Below are positions 1 through 23,762 of a stretch of DNA of 64,000 nt, in pieces. Source of the DNA: Micromonospora marina (GTDB taxonomy: Bacteria; Actinomycetota; Actinomycetes; Mycobacteriales; Micromonosporaceae); contig NZ_FMCV01000021.1 in assembly GCF_900091565.1 (NCBI RefSeq), forward strand, positions 1-64,000, in the 5' to 3' direction. The position numbers and the translations under genes were made by a program. Positions within the stretch are counted from its first letter, which is position 1, and each line of letters starts with the position of its first letter. The notes under the pieces were generated by a model. It was not told the origin of the DNA. It did not search any database and saw only the letters and a program-made list of their open reading frames with translations.

Positions 1-1007
1 ACATCAGCCACACCCAACCGCGCGTTCGCCAACGCCTGCCGGATCACCCGCTGCTGCGACGGACCATTCGGCGCCGTCAAACCATTCGACGCACCGTCCT
101 GGTTGACGGCCGTGCCCCGCACGACCGCGAGAACCCGACGCCCGTCACGCCACGCATCCGACAACCGCTGCACCACCAGCACCCCGACGCCCTCGGCGAG
201 CGCCGTGCCGTCCGCCGCGTCGGCGAACGCCCGGCACCGGGCCACCGGGGACAGGTTGCCCTGCCTGGTGAAGTCGACGAACACCGCGGGGGTGGGCATG
301 ACCGTCACGCCGCCGGCCAGCGCGAGGTCGCACTCCCCCGACCGCAGCGCCTGCACCGCCAGGTGCAACGCCACAAGCGACGACGAACACGCCGTGTCCA
401 CCGTCACGGCCGGACCCTCGAACCCGAACGAGTACGCCACCCGACCCGAGGCGATGCTGCCCGCGTTGCCGAGACCGAGGTAGTCCTCCACGCCCGCCGG
501 CGGGGTCTCCGGCGGGTGTGCGTACCCGCTGTGGGTCATGCCGGCGAAGACCCCGACCCGGGCGCCCTTCAGACTTGTGGGGTCGATCCCCGCCGACTCG
601 ACGGCCTCCCACGAGGTATGCAGCAGCAGCCGCTGCTGCGGGTCCATGGCGAGGGCCTCGCGCGGCGAGACCTCGAACAGCCGGGCGTCGAACTCGGCGG
701 CGTCGGCCACGAATCCGCCCTCACGGACCGAGGAGGTGCCCGGCCGGGACCGCTCCGGGTCGTAGAGCGCGTCGAGATCCCAGCCGCGGTCGGTGGGGAA
801 GGAGGCGATCGCGTCACCGCCGGACACGACGAGATCCCACAGTTCCTCGGCGGTGCGTACCCCGCCGGGGAACCGGCAGCCGATGCCGACGATCGCGATG
901 GGCTGCTGCGCGTCGGCCTCGACGTCCCGGAGCCGTTGCCGGGTCCGCCGCAGGTCGGCGGTGACTCTCTTCAGGTACTCCCGGAGCTTCTCTTCGGTGT
1001 CCATCAT
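1..1007 (-). CDS. Type I modular PKS subunit, N-terminal part (runs off left edge)
   Basis: This is the beginning of a second modular polyketide synthase protein. It starts at tandem ATG codons (1007 or 1004) and reads leftward off the window. The first ~35 residues form a charged helix ([20 protein letters not shown]) typical of an N-terminal docking domain, followed by a ketosynthase beginning [14 protein letters not shown]. The active-site cysteine lies in [13 protein letters not shown], and the reading frame stays open to the edge just after the [18 protein letters not shown] region. The docking helix fits reception of the chain from the ACP and C-terminal docking tail of the upstream PKS (4674-19571). 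The subunit has its own divergent promoter region shared with the thioesterase at 1293. Domains beyond the KS cannot be seen. Confidence 0.95.
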   Translation of the reverse strand, partial: MMDTEEKLREYLKRVTADLRRTRQRLRDVEADAQQPIAIVGIGCRFPGGVRTAEELWDLVVSGGDAIASFPTDRGWDLDALYDPERSRPGTSSVREGGFVADAAEFDARLFEVSPREALAMDPQQRLLLHTSWEAVESAGIDPTSLKGARVGVFAGMTHSGYAHPPETPPAGVEDYLGLGNAGSIASGRVAYSFGFEGPAVTVDTACSSSLVALHLAVQALRSGECDLALAGGVTVMPTPAVFVDFTRQGNLSPVARCRAFADAADGTALAEGVGVLVVQRLSDAWRDGRRVLAVVRGTAVNQDGASNGLTAPNGPSQQRVIRQALANARLGVAD

Positions 1008-1169
1008 CCCAGCCCATCGCGATTCACGGCGGAGACTCGACGTAGGCGACGGTACGAATGCGCAGAAGTCTCAGGCGACACCTGTATCTGTCGTTCGGCT
1101 CGCTCGGCCGAGAGCCACGCAGATCCCCATCTGCCGGGAGAAGCTATTGGTTGCGCGCGAGCGCGGACA

Positions 1170-1201
1170 ACCCCTAACCAGGCAACCGACCAGCTAGGGG
1201 T
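1170..1201. promoter_or_regulatory. Divergent promoter region with inverted TAGGGGT motifs
   Basis: The 285-bp gap between the PKS subunit (start 1007, minus) and the thioesterase (start 1293, plus) holds ACCCCTAA at 1170-1177 and CTAGGGGT at 1194-1201. They read as TTAGGGGT on the minus strand and CTAGGGGT on the plus strand, so each copy points toward one of the divergent genes. The same octamer recurs in other intergenic regions of this cluster. A role as operator of a pathway activator is inference. Confidence 0.45.
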
Positions 1202-1292
1202 GTCCGGTCCCGACCCGTCGCACTAGCGTCGCCTCGACCGGGTCCGCGCCGATCCGGTCGGCAACCGCAGCCGCCGGAAGGACCACCAGAGG

Positions 1293-2054
1293 ATGACCAC
1301 GCCAGATACCGACAACGGCTTGTGGGTGCGACGCTTCCACCCCGCTCCGGGCGGCGCGAGGCGGTTGGTGTGCCTGCCCCACGCCGGCGGGTCGGCAAGC
1401 TTCTACTTCCCGGTGTCCCGCGCTCTCTCCCCCGCTGTGGAGGTGCTGTCGATCCAGTACCCGGGGCGGCAGGACCGGCGCCACGAGAAGTGCATCGGCG
1501 ACATCCACGACCTCGCGCGCGAGGTGTTCACAGTGCTGCGGCCCTGGCGGGTCGAGCCGCTGGCCATCTTCGGGCACAGCATGGGGGCCAGCCTCGGCTT
1601 CGAACTCGCCCGGCTCATCGAGCAGGACGGCGGCAGCGTCGCGCACCTGTTCGCGTCCGGACGCCGGGCGCCGTCGAAGTCGAGGCACGAGACGGTGCAC
1701 CTGCTCGACGACGAGGGGCTGCTGGCCGACGTCCGGAAGCTCAGCGGCACCAACTCCGCCGTCCTCGGGGACCCGGAGATGCTGCGCGCCGCGTTGCCGG
1801 CGATCCGCAACGACTACCGGGCCGCCGAGCGGTACACCTACCGGCCGGGGCCGCCGCTGAGCTGCCCGATCACCGTCCTCACCGGTGACGACGACCCGAA
1901 GACGACTGTCGACGAGGCTCGGGCGTGGTCGGACCACACCACCGCGGCGTTCGACCTGAAGGTCTACCCGGGCGGGCACTTCTTCCTGGCCGAGCACCAG
2001 CCGGCGATCCTGCGGGCTGTCTCGACGGCACTGAGCGCGGCGCCGGCGGTCTGA
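1293..2054 (+). CDS. Type II thioesterase (RifR-like)
   Basis: A 253-residue alpha/beta hydrolase of the editing thioesterase family that removes stalled or wrong acyl groups from PKS or NRPS carrier proteins. The nucleophile motif GHSMG lies near residue 92, the acid is probably in the VLTGDDDPKT segment, and the catalytic histidine is in YPGGHFFL near residue 229. Length and the N-terminal RLVCLPHAGGSASFY signature match stand-alone TEII enzymes such as RifR of rifamycin clusters. It lies on the plus strand between minus-strand genes and converges with the methyltransferase across a hairpin terminator. Start ATG at 1293 is preceded by an AAGGA sequence. Confidence 0.95.
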   Translation: MTTPDTDNGLWVRRFHPAPGGARRLVCLPHAGGSASFYFPVSRALSPAVEVLSIQYPGRQDRRHEKCIGDIHDLAREVFTVLRPWRVEPLAIFGHSMGASLGFELARLIEQDGGSVAHLFASGRRAPSKSRHETVHLLDDEGLLADVRKLSGTNSAVLGDPEMLRAALPAIRNDYRAAERYTYRPGPPLSCPITVLTGDDDPKTTVDEARAWSDHTTAAFDLKVYPGGHFFLAEHQPAILRAVSTALSAAPAV

Positions 2055-2060
2055 TCCCAC

Positions 2061-2113
2061 CGGACGAGGGGCCGTCCGCCGGTCGTCACGACCGGTCGGC
2101 GGGCCCCTCGTCG
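2061..2113. terminator. Bidirectional terminator
   Basis: An 11-bp outer stem (2063-2073 with 2102-2112) encloses a second GC-rich stem (about 2076-2086 with 2088-2101). It sits between the convergent stops of the thioesterase (2054) and the methyltransferase (2124). Confidence 0.75.
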
Positions 2114-2123
2114 GTACGCGGTG

Positions 2124-3011
2124 TCACCGCTTGTGGCCGACCGCGATCACGTAGTCCAGCTGCGCCAGCTCACGCTTCATGAGGTCCTGGTTCTTCCAGT
2201 GGGCCGCCATGCTCTTGCGGACGGCCGGCTTGACGACGGCCCGGAACGCGGGGTCGTTGGTCCGCTCGGCCATGTACGCCCGCCAGCCCTCCCACGTCCG
2301 GTCCTTGATCGAGCGGACCTCCGGGTTGGCGAAGCCGGCCTCGACCAACTGCTGCCGGTACGTGTCCCGGTCGTGCCAGTTCTCCTTGGGAATGCTGAAC
2401 TTGACGAAACTCAGCGGGCCGGACTGGATGGCGGCGCGGACGACGTCGCCGCTGACCGGGATGATGTCGGCCGTGGCGAGCACGCCGCCCGGGCGCAGCA
2501 CCCGCAGCGCCTCGGCGAAGAACGCGCTGCGCGGGTAGAAATGGAAGGCGGACTCCAGGGCGACGACCCGGTCGAAGGTGTTGTCCTCGAAGGGCAGTTC
2601 GGTGGCGCTGCCGAGCCGGAAGTCGGTCCGGTCGGCGAGCCCTTCCTCCTGCGCCCGGCGCTGCGCCGCCTCGACGTGGTGCGGGGTGATGTTCAGGCCG
2701 TACACCTTGGCTACCTGGCGCTCCCGCAGCCACTTGAAGTCCTGGTCCCCGTAGCCGAAGCCGACGTCGAGCACGGTGTCGTCCGGCTTGAGCCCGGCGG
2801 CGTCGGCCAGCCTGTCGGCCAGCGCGTCGGCGGCCGTGTCGATGTCGGTGACCCCGTCAGACCAGTAACCCACGTTCATGTAGTGGGTACGGCGGGCCGC
2901 GAACTCCACGTCGGGCGACTGGATCTCGTAGAAGCGCCGGACCCGGGTGATGGGGTCGGCGGTGAAGACCGTGCGGATCGCCCGGCCGGCGATCTTCAGG
3001 TTCTCGAACAT
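2124..3011 (-). CDS. SAM-dependent methyltransferase (tailoring)
   Basis: A 295-residue class I methyltransferase. Motif I reads VLDVGFGYGDQD (near residue 88), with Phe where Cys is usual. A post-motif FDRVVALESAFHF and a VLRPGGVLATADI segment follow. The N-terminal MNVGYWSDG is typical of small-molecule O- or N-methyltransferases of natural product clusters, and in ansamycin clusters such enzymes O-methylate the macrolactam (for example rifamycin Orf14). The acceptor is not deducible. ATG at 3011 is chosen because GGAAGG lies just upstream and the frame above it overlaps the monooxygenase gene. It follows that gene by 29 bp and is probably co-transcribed with it. Confidence 0.9.
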   Translation of the reverse strand: MFENLKIAGRAIRTVFTADPITRVRRFYEIQSPDVEFAARRTHYMNVGYWSDGVTDIDTAADALADRLADAAGLKPDDTVLDVGFGYGDQDFKWLRERQVAKVYGLNITPHHVEAAQRRAQEEGLADRTDFRLGSATELPFEDNTFDRVVALESAFHFYPRSAFFAEALRVLRPGGVLATADIIPVSGDVVRAAIQSGPLSFVKFSIPKENWHDRDTYRQQLVEAGFANPEVRSIKDRTWEGWRAYMAERTNDPAFRAVVKPAVRKSMAAHWKNQDLMKRELAQLDYVIAVGHKR

Positions 3012-3040
3012 GTCGGTTCCTTCCGGTGGGTGGATGCCGA

Positions 3041-4603
3041 TCAGCCGCGCCGGATCTGCCGGCGCAGATCCTCGACGAGCGCCGGCACGACGGCCGGGTC
3101 GGCGGCGGTGCCGAAGACGTAGAAGTCGGGACGGACGAGCACCGCCACCGCGTCGTACCGCTTGAGGTGAGGCAGGTACACGTCGTCGAGGTCGAAGGCG
3201 GTCGGCGCGGCGCCGGATCCGGGCGCGGGCGCGCCGGCGGGAACGATCCGGACGACCCGCGTGCCGAGCGCGTCCAGGAAGGCCCGGGCGTCGGCGTCGA
3301 GCAGGTCGCCGGGGTCCTCGGCGCAGAGCAGGACGAAGCCGGTGCCGACGACCTCGTCGAAGAGCCCGGCGCGGCCGTCGACCTCGACTCGGCCCTGCGG
3401 CATCGGGGCGCCGGCGGCCTCGCAGCCGCTGTGCAGGATCCCGCCGGACAGGGGCTCCAGCAGGGACCGGGTGCGCGGGCGGGCGGTACGCCGGCGCAGC
3501 TCGGCGAGCATCGCGGCGTCGCGGCCGGCCGCGGCGGCGCGGTCGGTCTCGCAGATCACCGCGCCCGAGTCCATGGACATCCGGATGGCGTGCTGCACGT
3601 GCGCGCAGCGCTCCTCCTGGTAGGTGTCCAGCAGGGCCTCGTCGGCGAGGCCGCGGTGCACCAGGTCGAGCTTCCAGGCGAGGTTGAGGGCATCGCGGAA
3701 GCCCGAACTCATCCCCTGCCCCATGAACGGCGGCATCACGTGCGCCGCGTCGCCGGCGAGCAGGATCCGCCCGGAACGCCAGCGCCCGGCCGAACATGCC
3801 TGGGTGGTGTAGACGCCGTACCGCTCCAGGGTGGCGTTGTCGGGGGTGATGTCGAAGAGGCCGAGCAGCCGCCACACGCTGGCGGCGCTCTCGAACTCCT
3901 CGCGGCTCTCCCCCGGCACCCGCATGAACTCCCACCGCCGGTGCCCCGGGCCGGCCGACACGGCCGTGCGGGGCCGCGCCGGGTCGCAGACCTGCAGGTT
4001 GTTCGGCTTGAACTCGCGGGCCTCGTGCGGGATCACGTCGCAGACCAGCCAGTCGTACGTGAAGCCGAGGTCGGTGACGCCGCCGCCCAGGTGCTCCCGC
4101 ACGAAGCTGTTGGCCCCGTCGCAGCCGATAACCCAGCGGGCCGCGCGGACCTCCTCGCCGTCCGGGCCGGCGATGGTCACCTCGACCCGGTCGTCGTGCT
4201 CGACCAGGCCCGTCACCTGGTACGGGCGCAGCACCGTGACACCCGGCAGCTCCGCGCCCCGCTCGGCGAGCAGCGCCTCCAGTCCCGGCTGGTAGAACGA
4301 GACCGAGTCGGGCCAGCCCATCGGGCCGTCGCCGGTGACCCTGACATGCAGCAGGGTACGGCCGAAGCCGTTCTTGAAGGTGTACTCGCCGGACGACTCC
4401 ACCACCGGGCCGAGGCGGTCGGCGACACCGGCGGCGGCCAGGACCCGACTCGCCTCCCCGTCGTACGACACCGCGCGGGGGAAATTGTACGGGGTGGCCC
4501 ACCGCTCGACCGCCGTGACGGTGAGCCCTCGCTGCGCCAGCAGGATCGTGAGCATCTCACCGACGGGGCCGTAGCCCACGATCAGGACGTCGGTCGTCAG
4601 CAT
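3041..4603 (-). CDS. Class A FAD-dependent aromatic monooxygenase (Rif-Orf19-like)
   Basis: A 520-residue PheA/TfdB/MhpA-type flavoprotein hydroxylase. The FAD motif GYGPVG lies at residues ~10-15, the DG motif in GCDGANSFVR (~158), and the GD motif in ILLAGDAAHVMPPFMGQG (~285). The C-terminal ~120 residues form the thioredoxin-like tail of this family. In rifamycin clusters the homologous Orf19 is proposed to hydroxylate the AHBA-derived ring during chain assembly. Here the gene lies 70 bp after the PKS that carries the AHBA loading domain, so ring oxidation of the AHBA unit or the macrolactam is the likely role. Related enzymes also inactivate rifamycins, so the precise reaction stays open. 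Confidence 0.92.
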   Translation of the reverse strand: MLTTDVLIVGYGPVGEMLTILLAQRGLTVTAVERWATPYNFPRAVSYDGEASRVLAAAGVADRLGPVVESSGEYTFKNGFGRTLLHVRVTGDGPMGWPDSVSFYQPGLEALLAERGAELPGVTVLRPYQVTGLVEHDDRVEVTIAGPDGEEVRAARWVIGCDGANSFVREHLGGGVTDLGFTYDWLVCDVIPHEAREFKPNNLQVCDPARPRTAVSAGPGHRRWEFMRVPGESREEFESAASVWRLLGLFDITPDNATLERYGVYTTQACSAGRWRSGRILLAGDAAHVMPPFMGQGMSSGFRDALNLAWKLDLVHRGLADEALLDTYQEERCAHVQHAIRMSMDSGAVICETDRAAAAGRDAAMLAELRRRTARPRTRSLLEPLSGGILHSGCEAAGAPMPQGRVEVDGRAGLFDEVVGTGFVLLCAEDPGDLLDADARAFLDALGTRVVRIVPAGAPAPGSGAAPTAFDLDDVYLPHLKRYDAVAVLVRPDFYVFGTAADPAVVPALVEDLRRQIRRG

Positions 4604-4673
4604 CGGTATCGGTTCCTCGCGGGTCGGTCGGACACGGGGTCGGCTTGCGGCGTGCGGGACGGCCGGACGGCCA

Positions 4674-19571
<14,898 letters not shown>

Positions 19572-19796
19572 GTCACCACATCCATCCGTCGGCGAGACTC
19601 CTCATCCGCGGCGTAGACCTCGCTCGCCGTAGCGGCCCAAGTCTTCCGAGCACCCTGCCGGTGTCCTACCCCTGTCACCCCCTAAGTCGTCCCCAGTTCG
19701 AAGCGCCGATCGGGTGGTGGAACGGCCCCGCGGGCCGATGATGGGGCGACCCCCGCGGACCGTCGAATCCCGTGCTCCACCCGCCCGTCAGCCGAG
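19572..19796. promoter_or_regulatory. Divergent promoter between the PKS and the SpaB_C-like gene
   Basis: This gap separates the PKS start (19571, minus) from the GTG of the next gene (19797, plus). Two AGGGG cores on the minus strand, 10 bp apart (19668-19674 and 19677-19685, read as CAGGGGT and TTAGGGGGT), lie about 100 bp upstream of the PKS and match the motif seen in other intergenic regions of this cluster. Confidence 0.4.
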
Positions 19797-20630
19797 GTGC
19801 CGTCGTTGGAACGCTGCTGGTTGTTCGCCCGTTCGGCCGTACCGGCCGGCGGCTGCCCGGGCACGCGGCTGACCGAGCTGGTCGGCACCGTCCTGACCGG
19901 GCTGGTCGCCGCCGCCCGCCGGGCCGATCCCGGCATGCACTGGTTCTTCGACCCGGAGGGCTCCCCCGCCGGGCGGCTGAGCCTCGGCTTCCATGCCACC
20001 CCCGCCGCGCTCGACGCGGTACGGGCGGGGTTGCTCGCGTACGACCCGGGGACGTCCCTGGCCGGGGACCGGTGCGTCGTGCGCGACCCCGCCCGGGGCG
20101 GCCCGCTCGCGTTCGCGGGCAGCGAACTGGCCCTCACCCTGCTCGGCGGCGACGTGCCCTGGCTGGCCGGCGGCGAACTGCCGCTGGCCGTGGCGCACCT
20201 GCGGCACCTGACCGGGCTGATGCCGGCGGCCGACCGCCTGGCGTTCCTGTTCCTGCACTGGCAGGAACGCAGCCAGCGGCTCACCGGCGCGCAGCGGCGG
20301 GAGCTGGCCGCGCAGGCCGACGCCGGGGCGGAGAAGATCGTCCTGTCGGCCGGTGACCTACCGCTGGGCGGGGACGTGGCAGTGGCGTGGCAGCGCTACC
20401 TGGACCGGGTGACCGACGTGGTGGGTCACCACCACCCGACGGCGCCTCCCGGGTTCCTGCTGGCGCACCACGCGCAGCTCACCCACGACCGGTGGGGCAT
20501 CCGGCCGGAGGTCGACTCGCTGGCCGCGCTGGCGCTGCGCCTGTCGATGGTGCGGGCCGACCCGGCCCCGACCGCGCCGGCCCACGTTCCGCAGAGGAGG
20601 CAGCAACCACATGCACGCGCCGGTACCTGA
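19797..20630 (+). CDS. SpaB_C / thiopeptide-type biosynthesis domain protein, stand-alone
   Basis: A 277-residue protein resembling the C-terminal SpaB_C (elimination or thiopeptide-type) domain of lantibiotic dehydratases. By eye the family pattern is visible in MHWFFDPEGSPAGRLSLGFH (usual form: WFF, a proline-rich turn, then LRLRF) and in the terminal LLAHHAQLTHDRWGIRPEVD helix (usual form: LLHMHxNRLxG followed by E). Relatives remove glutamyl groups from Ser/Thr or, in thiopeptides, catalyse a [4+2] ring closure. No lanthipeptide precursor or N-terminal LanB partner is seen here. GTG at 19797 is followed by PSLERCW; its ribosome binding site is weak. The 3' end overlaps the next gene by 20 bp, so it is translationally linked to aminoDHQ synthase. 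Family assignment by eye is moderate; its role here is unknown. Confidence 0.6.
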   Translation: MPSLERCWLFARSAVPAGGCPGTRLTELVGTVLTGLVAAARRADPGMHWFFDPEGSPAGRLSLGFHATPAALDAVRAGLLAYDPGTSLAGDRCVVRDPARGGPLAFAGSELALTLLGGDVPWLAGGELPLAVAHLRHLTGLMPAADRLAFLFLHWQERSQRLTGAQRRELAAQADAGAEKIVLSAGDLPLGGDVAVAWQRYLDRVTDVVGHHHPTAPPGFLLAHHAQLTHDRWGIRPEVDSLAALALRLSMVRADPAPTAPAHVPQRRQQPHARAGT

Positions 20631-21648
20631 CCGTCCCGCCGGCGAGCCGGCCCGCGTCGAGGTGGCACTCGGAGAACGGTCGTACCCGGTGCTGATCGGT
20701 CCCGGCGTGCGCCACCGGCTCCCGGCGGAGGTGGCGCGGATCGGCGCCCAGCGGGTCGTGGTGGTCTCGGCCCGGCCACCGGAGTGGACGCCCGACCCGG
20801 GCGTGCCGCACCGGGTGGTGCCGGCCCGCGACGGCGAGCACGACAAGAACCTGACCACCGTGGAACAGCTCTGCCGGGCGTTCGCCGAGTTCGGGTTGAC
20901 CCGGACCGACGCCGTGGTCTCCTGCGGCGGCGGCACCACCACGGACGTGGTCGGGCTGGCCGCCGGCCTCTACCACCGGGGTGTACCGGTGATCCATCTG
21001 CCGACCTCGCTGCTGGCCCAGGTGGACGCCAGCGTCGGCGGGAAGACCGCCGTCAACCTGCCGGAGGGCAAGAACCTCGTGGGCGTGTACTGGCAACCCC
21101 GGGCGGTGCTCTGCGACACCGAGCACCTGAGGACGCTGCCGCAGCGGGAGTGGCGCAACGGGTACGGGGAGATCGCCCGCGCGCACTTCATCGGCGCCGG
21201 TGATCTGTATGACCGGCCGGTGGCGGAACAGATCGCCGCATCGGTGGCGTTGAAGGCCCGGGTGGTGGCCGCGGACGAGCGGGACTCCGGCCTGCGGCAC
21301 ATCCTCAACTACGGTCACACGCTCGGGCACGCGTTGGAGCGGGCCACCGACTTCGGCCTGCGCCACGGTGAGGCCGTGGGAGTCGGCACGGTCTTCGCGG
21401 GCCGCCTGGCCGGCGTCCTCGGCCGGATACCGGCCGACCGGGTGGCCGAGCACCACGACGTGGTGGCGGGCTACGGGCTCGACACCACGCTGCCCGGCGG
21501 CGTCGACCACGACGAGCTGATCAGGCTGATGCGCCGGGACAAGAAGGCAACCTCGGGCCTGTCCTTCGTCCTGGACGGACCGGGCGGAGTCGAACTGGTC
21601 ACCCGCGTCCCCGAGGTCGCTGTGCGTACCGCACTTTCCGGCATGTGA
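20611..21648 (+). CDS. rifG: 3-amino-3-dehydroquinate synthase-like (aminoDHQ synthase)
   Basis: A 345-residue dehydroquinate synthase family protein that in AHBA pathways cyclises aminoDAHP to aminodehydroquinate. The NAD site is visible in VVSCGGGTTTDVVGLAA. PTSLLAQVDASVGGKTAVN is the family core, and metal ligands are expected in NGYGEIARAHF, NYGHTLGHALE and RHGEAVGVG. The NGYGEIAR form, rather than the SGMAEVIK of primary-metabolism enzymes, points to the AHBA subfamily. A GGAGGCAG sequence precedes ATG 20611, which lies inside the preceding gene. The rifH-like aminoDAHP synthase is not in this window. Confidence 0.9.
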   Translation: MHAPVPDRPAGEPARVEVALGERSYPVLIGPGVRHRLPAEVARIGAQRVVVVSARPPEWTPDPGVPHRVVPARDGEHDKNLTTVEQLCRAFAEFGLTRTDAVVSCGGGTTTDVVGLAAGLYHRGVPVIHLPTSLLAQVDASVGGKTAVNLPEGKNLVGVYWQPRAVLCDTEHLRTLPQREWRNGYGEIARAHFIGAGDLYDRPVAEQIAASVALKARVVAADERDSGLRHILNYGHTLGHALERATDFGLRHGEAVGVGTVFAGRLAGVLGRIPADRVAEHHDVVAGYGLDTTLPGGVDHDELIRLMRRDKKATSGLSFVLDGPGGVELVTRVPEVAVRTALSGM

Positions 21649-21751
21649 GGCCGCCACCGCCGGGTGCCCGTTCGCCGGCCGGCGCCGCGGGGCGGCCGGG
21701 CCGGCGAACGGATGGCGAGCCGCCGGAGCCGAGCGGGCCCGGACCGGCGCG

Positions 21752-22942
21752 TCAGGTGCCCAGGGCCCGCTGGATCTGCGCCACCAGCACGCCGCAGGCG
21801 TACCGGTCCGCGGCTCCGACCATGCCGACGATGGTCGCCGGCAGCGGGCCGTTGTCCGTCTCTGCCGGGTCGTGGTGCATGAACACGACGAACTGCCCCC
21901 GGTCGATGAACGGCGCGAGGATCGGCTCGGCGTCGACGCCGGGAGCCAGTGAGAAGAACGTGGTCATGGCGCACGGATGCCGGCCCAGCAGCGAGCTGCG
22001 GTGCAGCAGCGAGGTGGTGGCCCCGCTGACCCGGAAGTTCGGGTCGATGACCCGCAAAGCGCCGTCGCGGCCGATCCCGGCGTCGAAGGAGCAGTAGCCC
22101 CGGTACCCGAGCTCACTGGCCTTTCGGACCCCTACGGTCAGCGCTTCGACCAGCTCCTCCGGGGGCTGGTCGTCGTCCATCACACAGCCGACCCACGTCG
22201 AGGTGGGCTGCGGCAGGTGTACCGACGCTCCGAAGTAGTGCACCGTTCCCCCGTCGGTCACGCCGAACTGGAGACCCCAGATCGTCTCGAAGGGCACCTC
22301 CTCCTCGACGATCCACTGCTCGCTCACCTGTTCCAACTGGTTGAACAGGGAACGGTTCCGCCGGTCCCGCAACCGACGGGTGAAGATCGCAATTCCACTG
22401 AACACCTCGACCCCGGCCGGTTTGATGACCGCCGGCCGGCGGTCCCGCGCCACGATCCGGCGCACCTCGGCGGGGGTGGCGACCTGCCGGCGGGGCAGGT
22501 ACTCCGGCGCGACCAGAGTCTCCAGCACGGTCTTGTTGTTGAGGCGGGCGAGCAGATCCGCGGGCACCCGGGCGCGAGCGGCCCGCAGCAGCGGGTCATG
22601 CGGGGGAAACTGGAACTCCAGCGTCTCGCCCCGCTCGACGGCTTCCCGCGCGTACCGCACCGCCTGCGCGCCGGAGCGGAACTCCCGCAGGTCGCTGGGC
22701 GTCTTCAGACCACTCCGGCTGAGCAGACGCAGTGACTTGTCCGCGCTGGAGCCGGTGCTGCAGATGACCGCCGACTGGTGCGGAAGGGTCAGGTGCAGAC
22801 CCGTGATCATGTCCAGGCCGTTGTAGAGAGCGGCGCCCGCGCCGGCGAGATAGGGGCTGTCGGCGGTGGCCGACGGGTCGGGCGGTCGGGCGAGGACCAC
22901 CCCGTCGTGTGCGAACACCTGTACCTGGATGGGAACCTGCAT
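21752..22942 (-). CDS. ATP-grasp ligase of unknown substrate
   Basis: A 396-residue ATP-grasp fold enzyme. The nucleotide-binding lysine is in RRPAVIKPAGVEVFSG. A WIVEEEVPFETIWGLQ strand and the Mg-binding end RVIDPNFRVSGATTSLLHRS (Asp, Asn, Arg) are typical, as is the glycine-rich loop in VGCVMDDD. Such enzymes activate a carboxylate as acyl phosphate and join it to an amine or thiol. ATG at 22942 is chosen for the AGGAG 6 nt upstream. It is not a standard ansamycin gene and is divergent from the NRPS and convergent with rifG. It might build an amide on the ansamycin or prepare a tailoring acid; this is inference. Confidence 0.8.
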   Translation of the reverse strand: MQVPIQVQVFAHDGVVLARPPDPSATADSPYLAGAGAALYNGLDMITGLHLTLPHQSAVICSTGSSADKSLRLLSRSGLKTPSDLREFRSGAQAVRYAREAVERGETLEFQFPPHDPLLRAARARVPADLLARLNNKTVLETLVAPEYLPRRQVATPAEVRRIVARDRRPAVIKPAGVEVFSGIAIFTRRLRDRRNRSLFNQLEQVSEQWIVEEEVPFETIWGLQFGVTDGGTVHYFGASVHLPQPTSTWVGCVMDDDQPPEELVEALTVGVRKASELGYRGYCSFDAGIGRDGALRVIDPNFRVSGATTSLLHRSSLLGRHPCAMTTFFSLAPGVDAEPILAPFIDRGQFVVFMHHDPAETDNGPLPATIVGMVGAADRYACGVLVAQIQRALGT

Positions 22943-23762
22943 CTGATCTCCTGACATGCTGGCCCGGTGCGGGCCTCGGGGTAGCGCTGAAACCGGTGCG
23001 CCACGGCCACGAACAGCGGAGAACGTGGCCTCAGGCGTGGGCTCCCGGTCCTGGTGCGGCCGCTCGGCCGCGAGAGCCGGGCGTGCCGTGTGCACCGACC
23101 GGACGGTCGTGAGCTGGACCGGCCGGGAAGCCGGCCGGCGTGTGGCCAGCTTCACCCGGCGAGGTGCACACCGCCGGTCAGCGGCTGATTTTCCAGCCAC
23201 CGACTTGGAGTCATGATCGAAAGATCATAGTCACTACTCATTGCCCCGGGATGGGCCAGACAGGCGAACGCGGACGACCCTTTCGCCGCCGGGGCCGCCG
23301 ATACTCCTAGCCGTTGCCATCGACTCGGGCTGACCGAAAAGCTGTTCGTCAGTAGGGTTGGAGTCGCCGGACAGCGCTGTCGCAGCCGCGCTGCCGACGG
23401 CCCGGCTCGCACGGCCACGCCCCTGCCAGGCCCACATTGCCGGCCCGGCCTCGACACGGCCGGTGGCGGGCGGGCACCGCCGCCACGTCCCCGGCCTGCC
23501 CGGGGCGGGATCTCCGGCTGGCGCGCTAGGGGTCGACATGCCGATCTCTAGGGGTGTACGTCACGGCGCAGCGCTTCGTATGGTCGGGCCCCGTCGGCTC
23601 GTCGTTGCCACCCTCAGCGCACCGGATCGGGTGGCCCGCGAGCGGCGCCGCCCGTCGACGCGCCTCGCGTCACCCCCGCCGTCCGGCGTACCGCATCCCG
23701 GCTGACCGATCGTCGCGGCCCTGAGCCTTTCGGTCGTTCCCTTTCGATCGGAGGTTGAGCTG
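22943..23762. promoter_or_regulatory. Long divergent control region of the ATP-grasp and NRPS genes
   Basis: No convincing gene is seen in these 820 bp. Two perfect CTAGGGGT copies lie at 23526-23533 and 23548-23555, exactly 22 bp (two helical turns) apart, pointing toward the NRPS. A short AT-rich palindrome, ATGATC-GAAA-GATCAT, lies at 23213-23228 and could be an operator. A GGAGG 8 nt before the TTG at 23763 sets the NRPS start. Confidence 0.5.

Noticed and set aside
19797-20630. A lanthipeptide or thiopeptide gene cluster suggested by the SpaB_C-like protein
   Set aside because: No precursor peptide, cyclodehydratase, LanB N-terminal domain or LanC is visible nearby, and the gene is coupled to aminoDHQ synthase.
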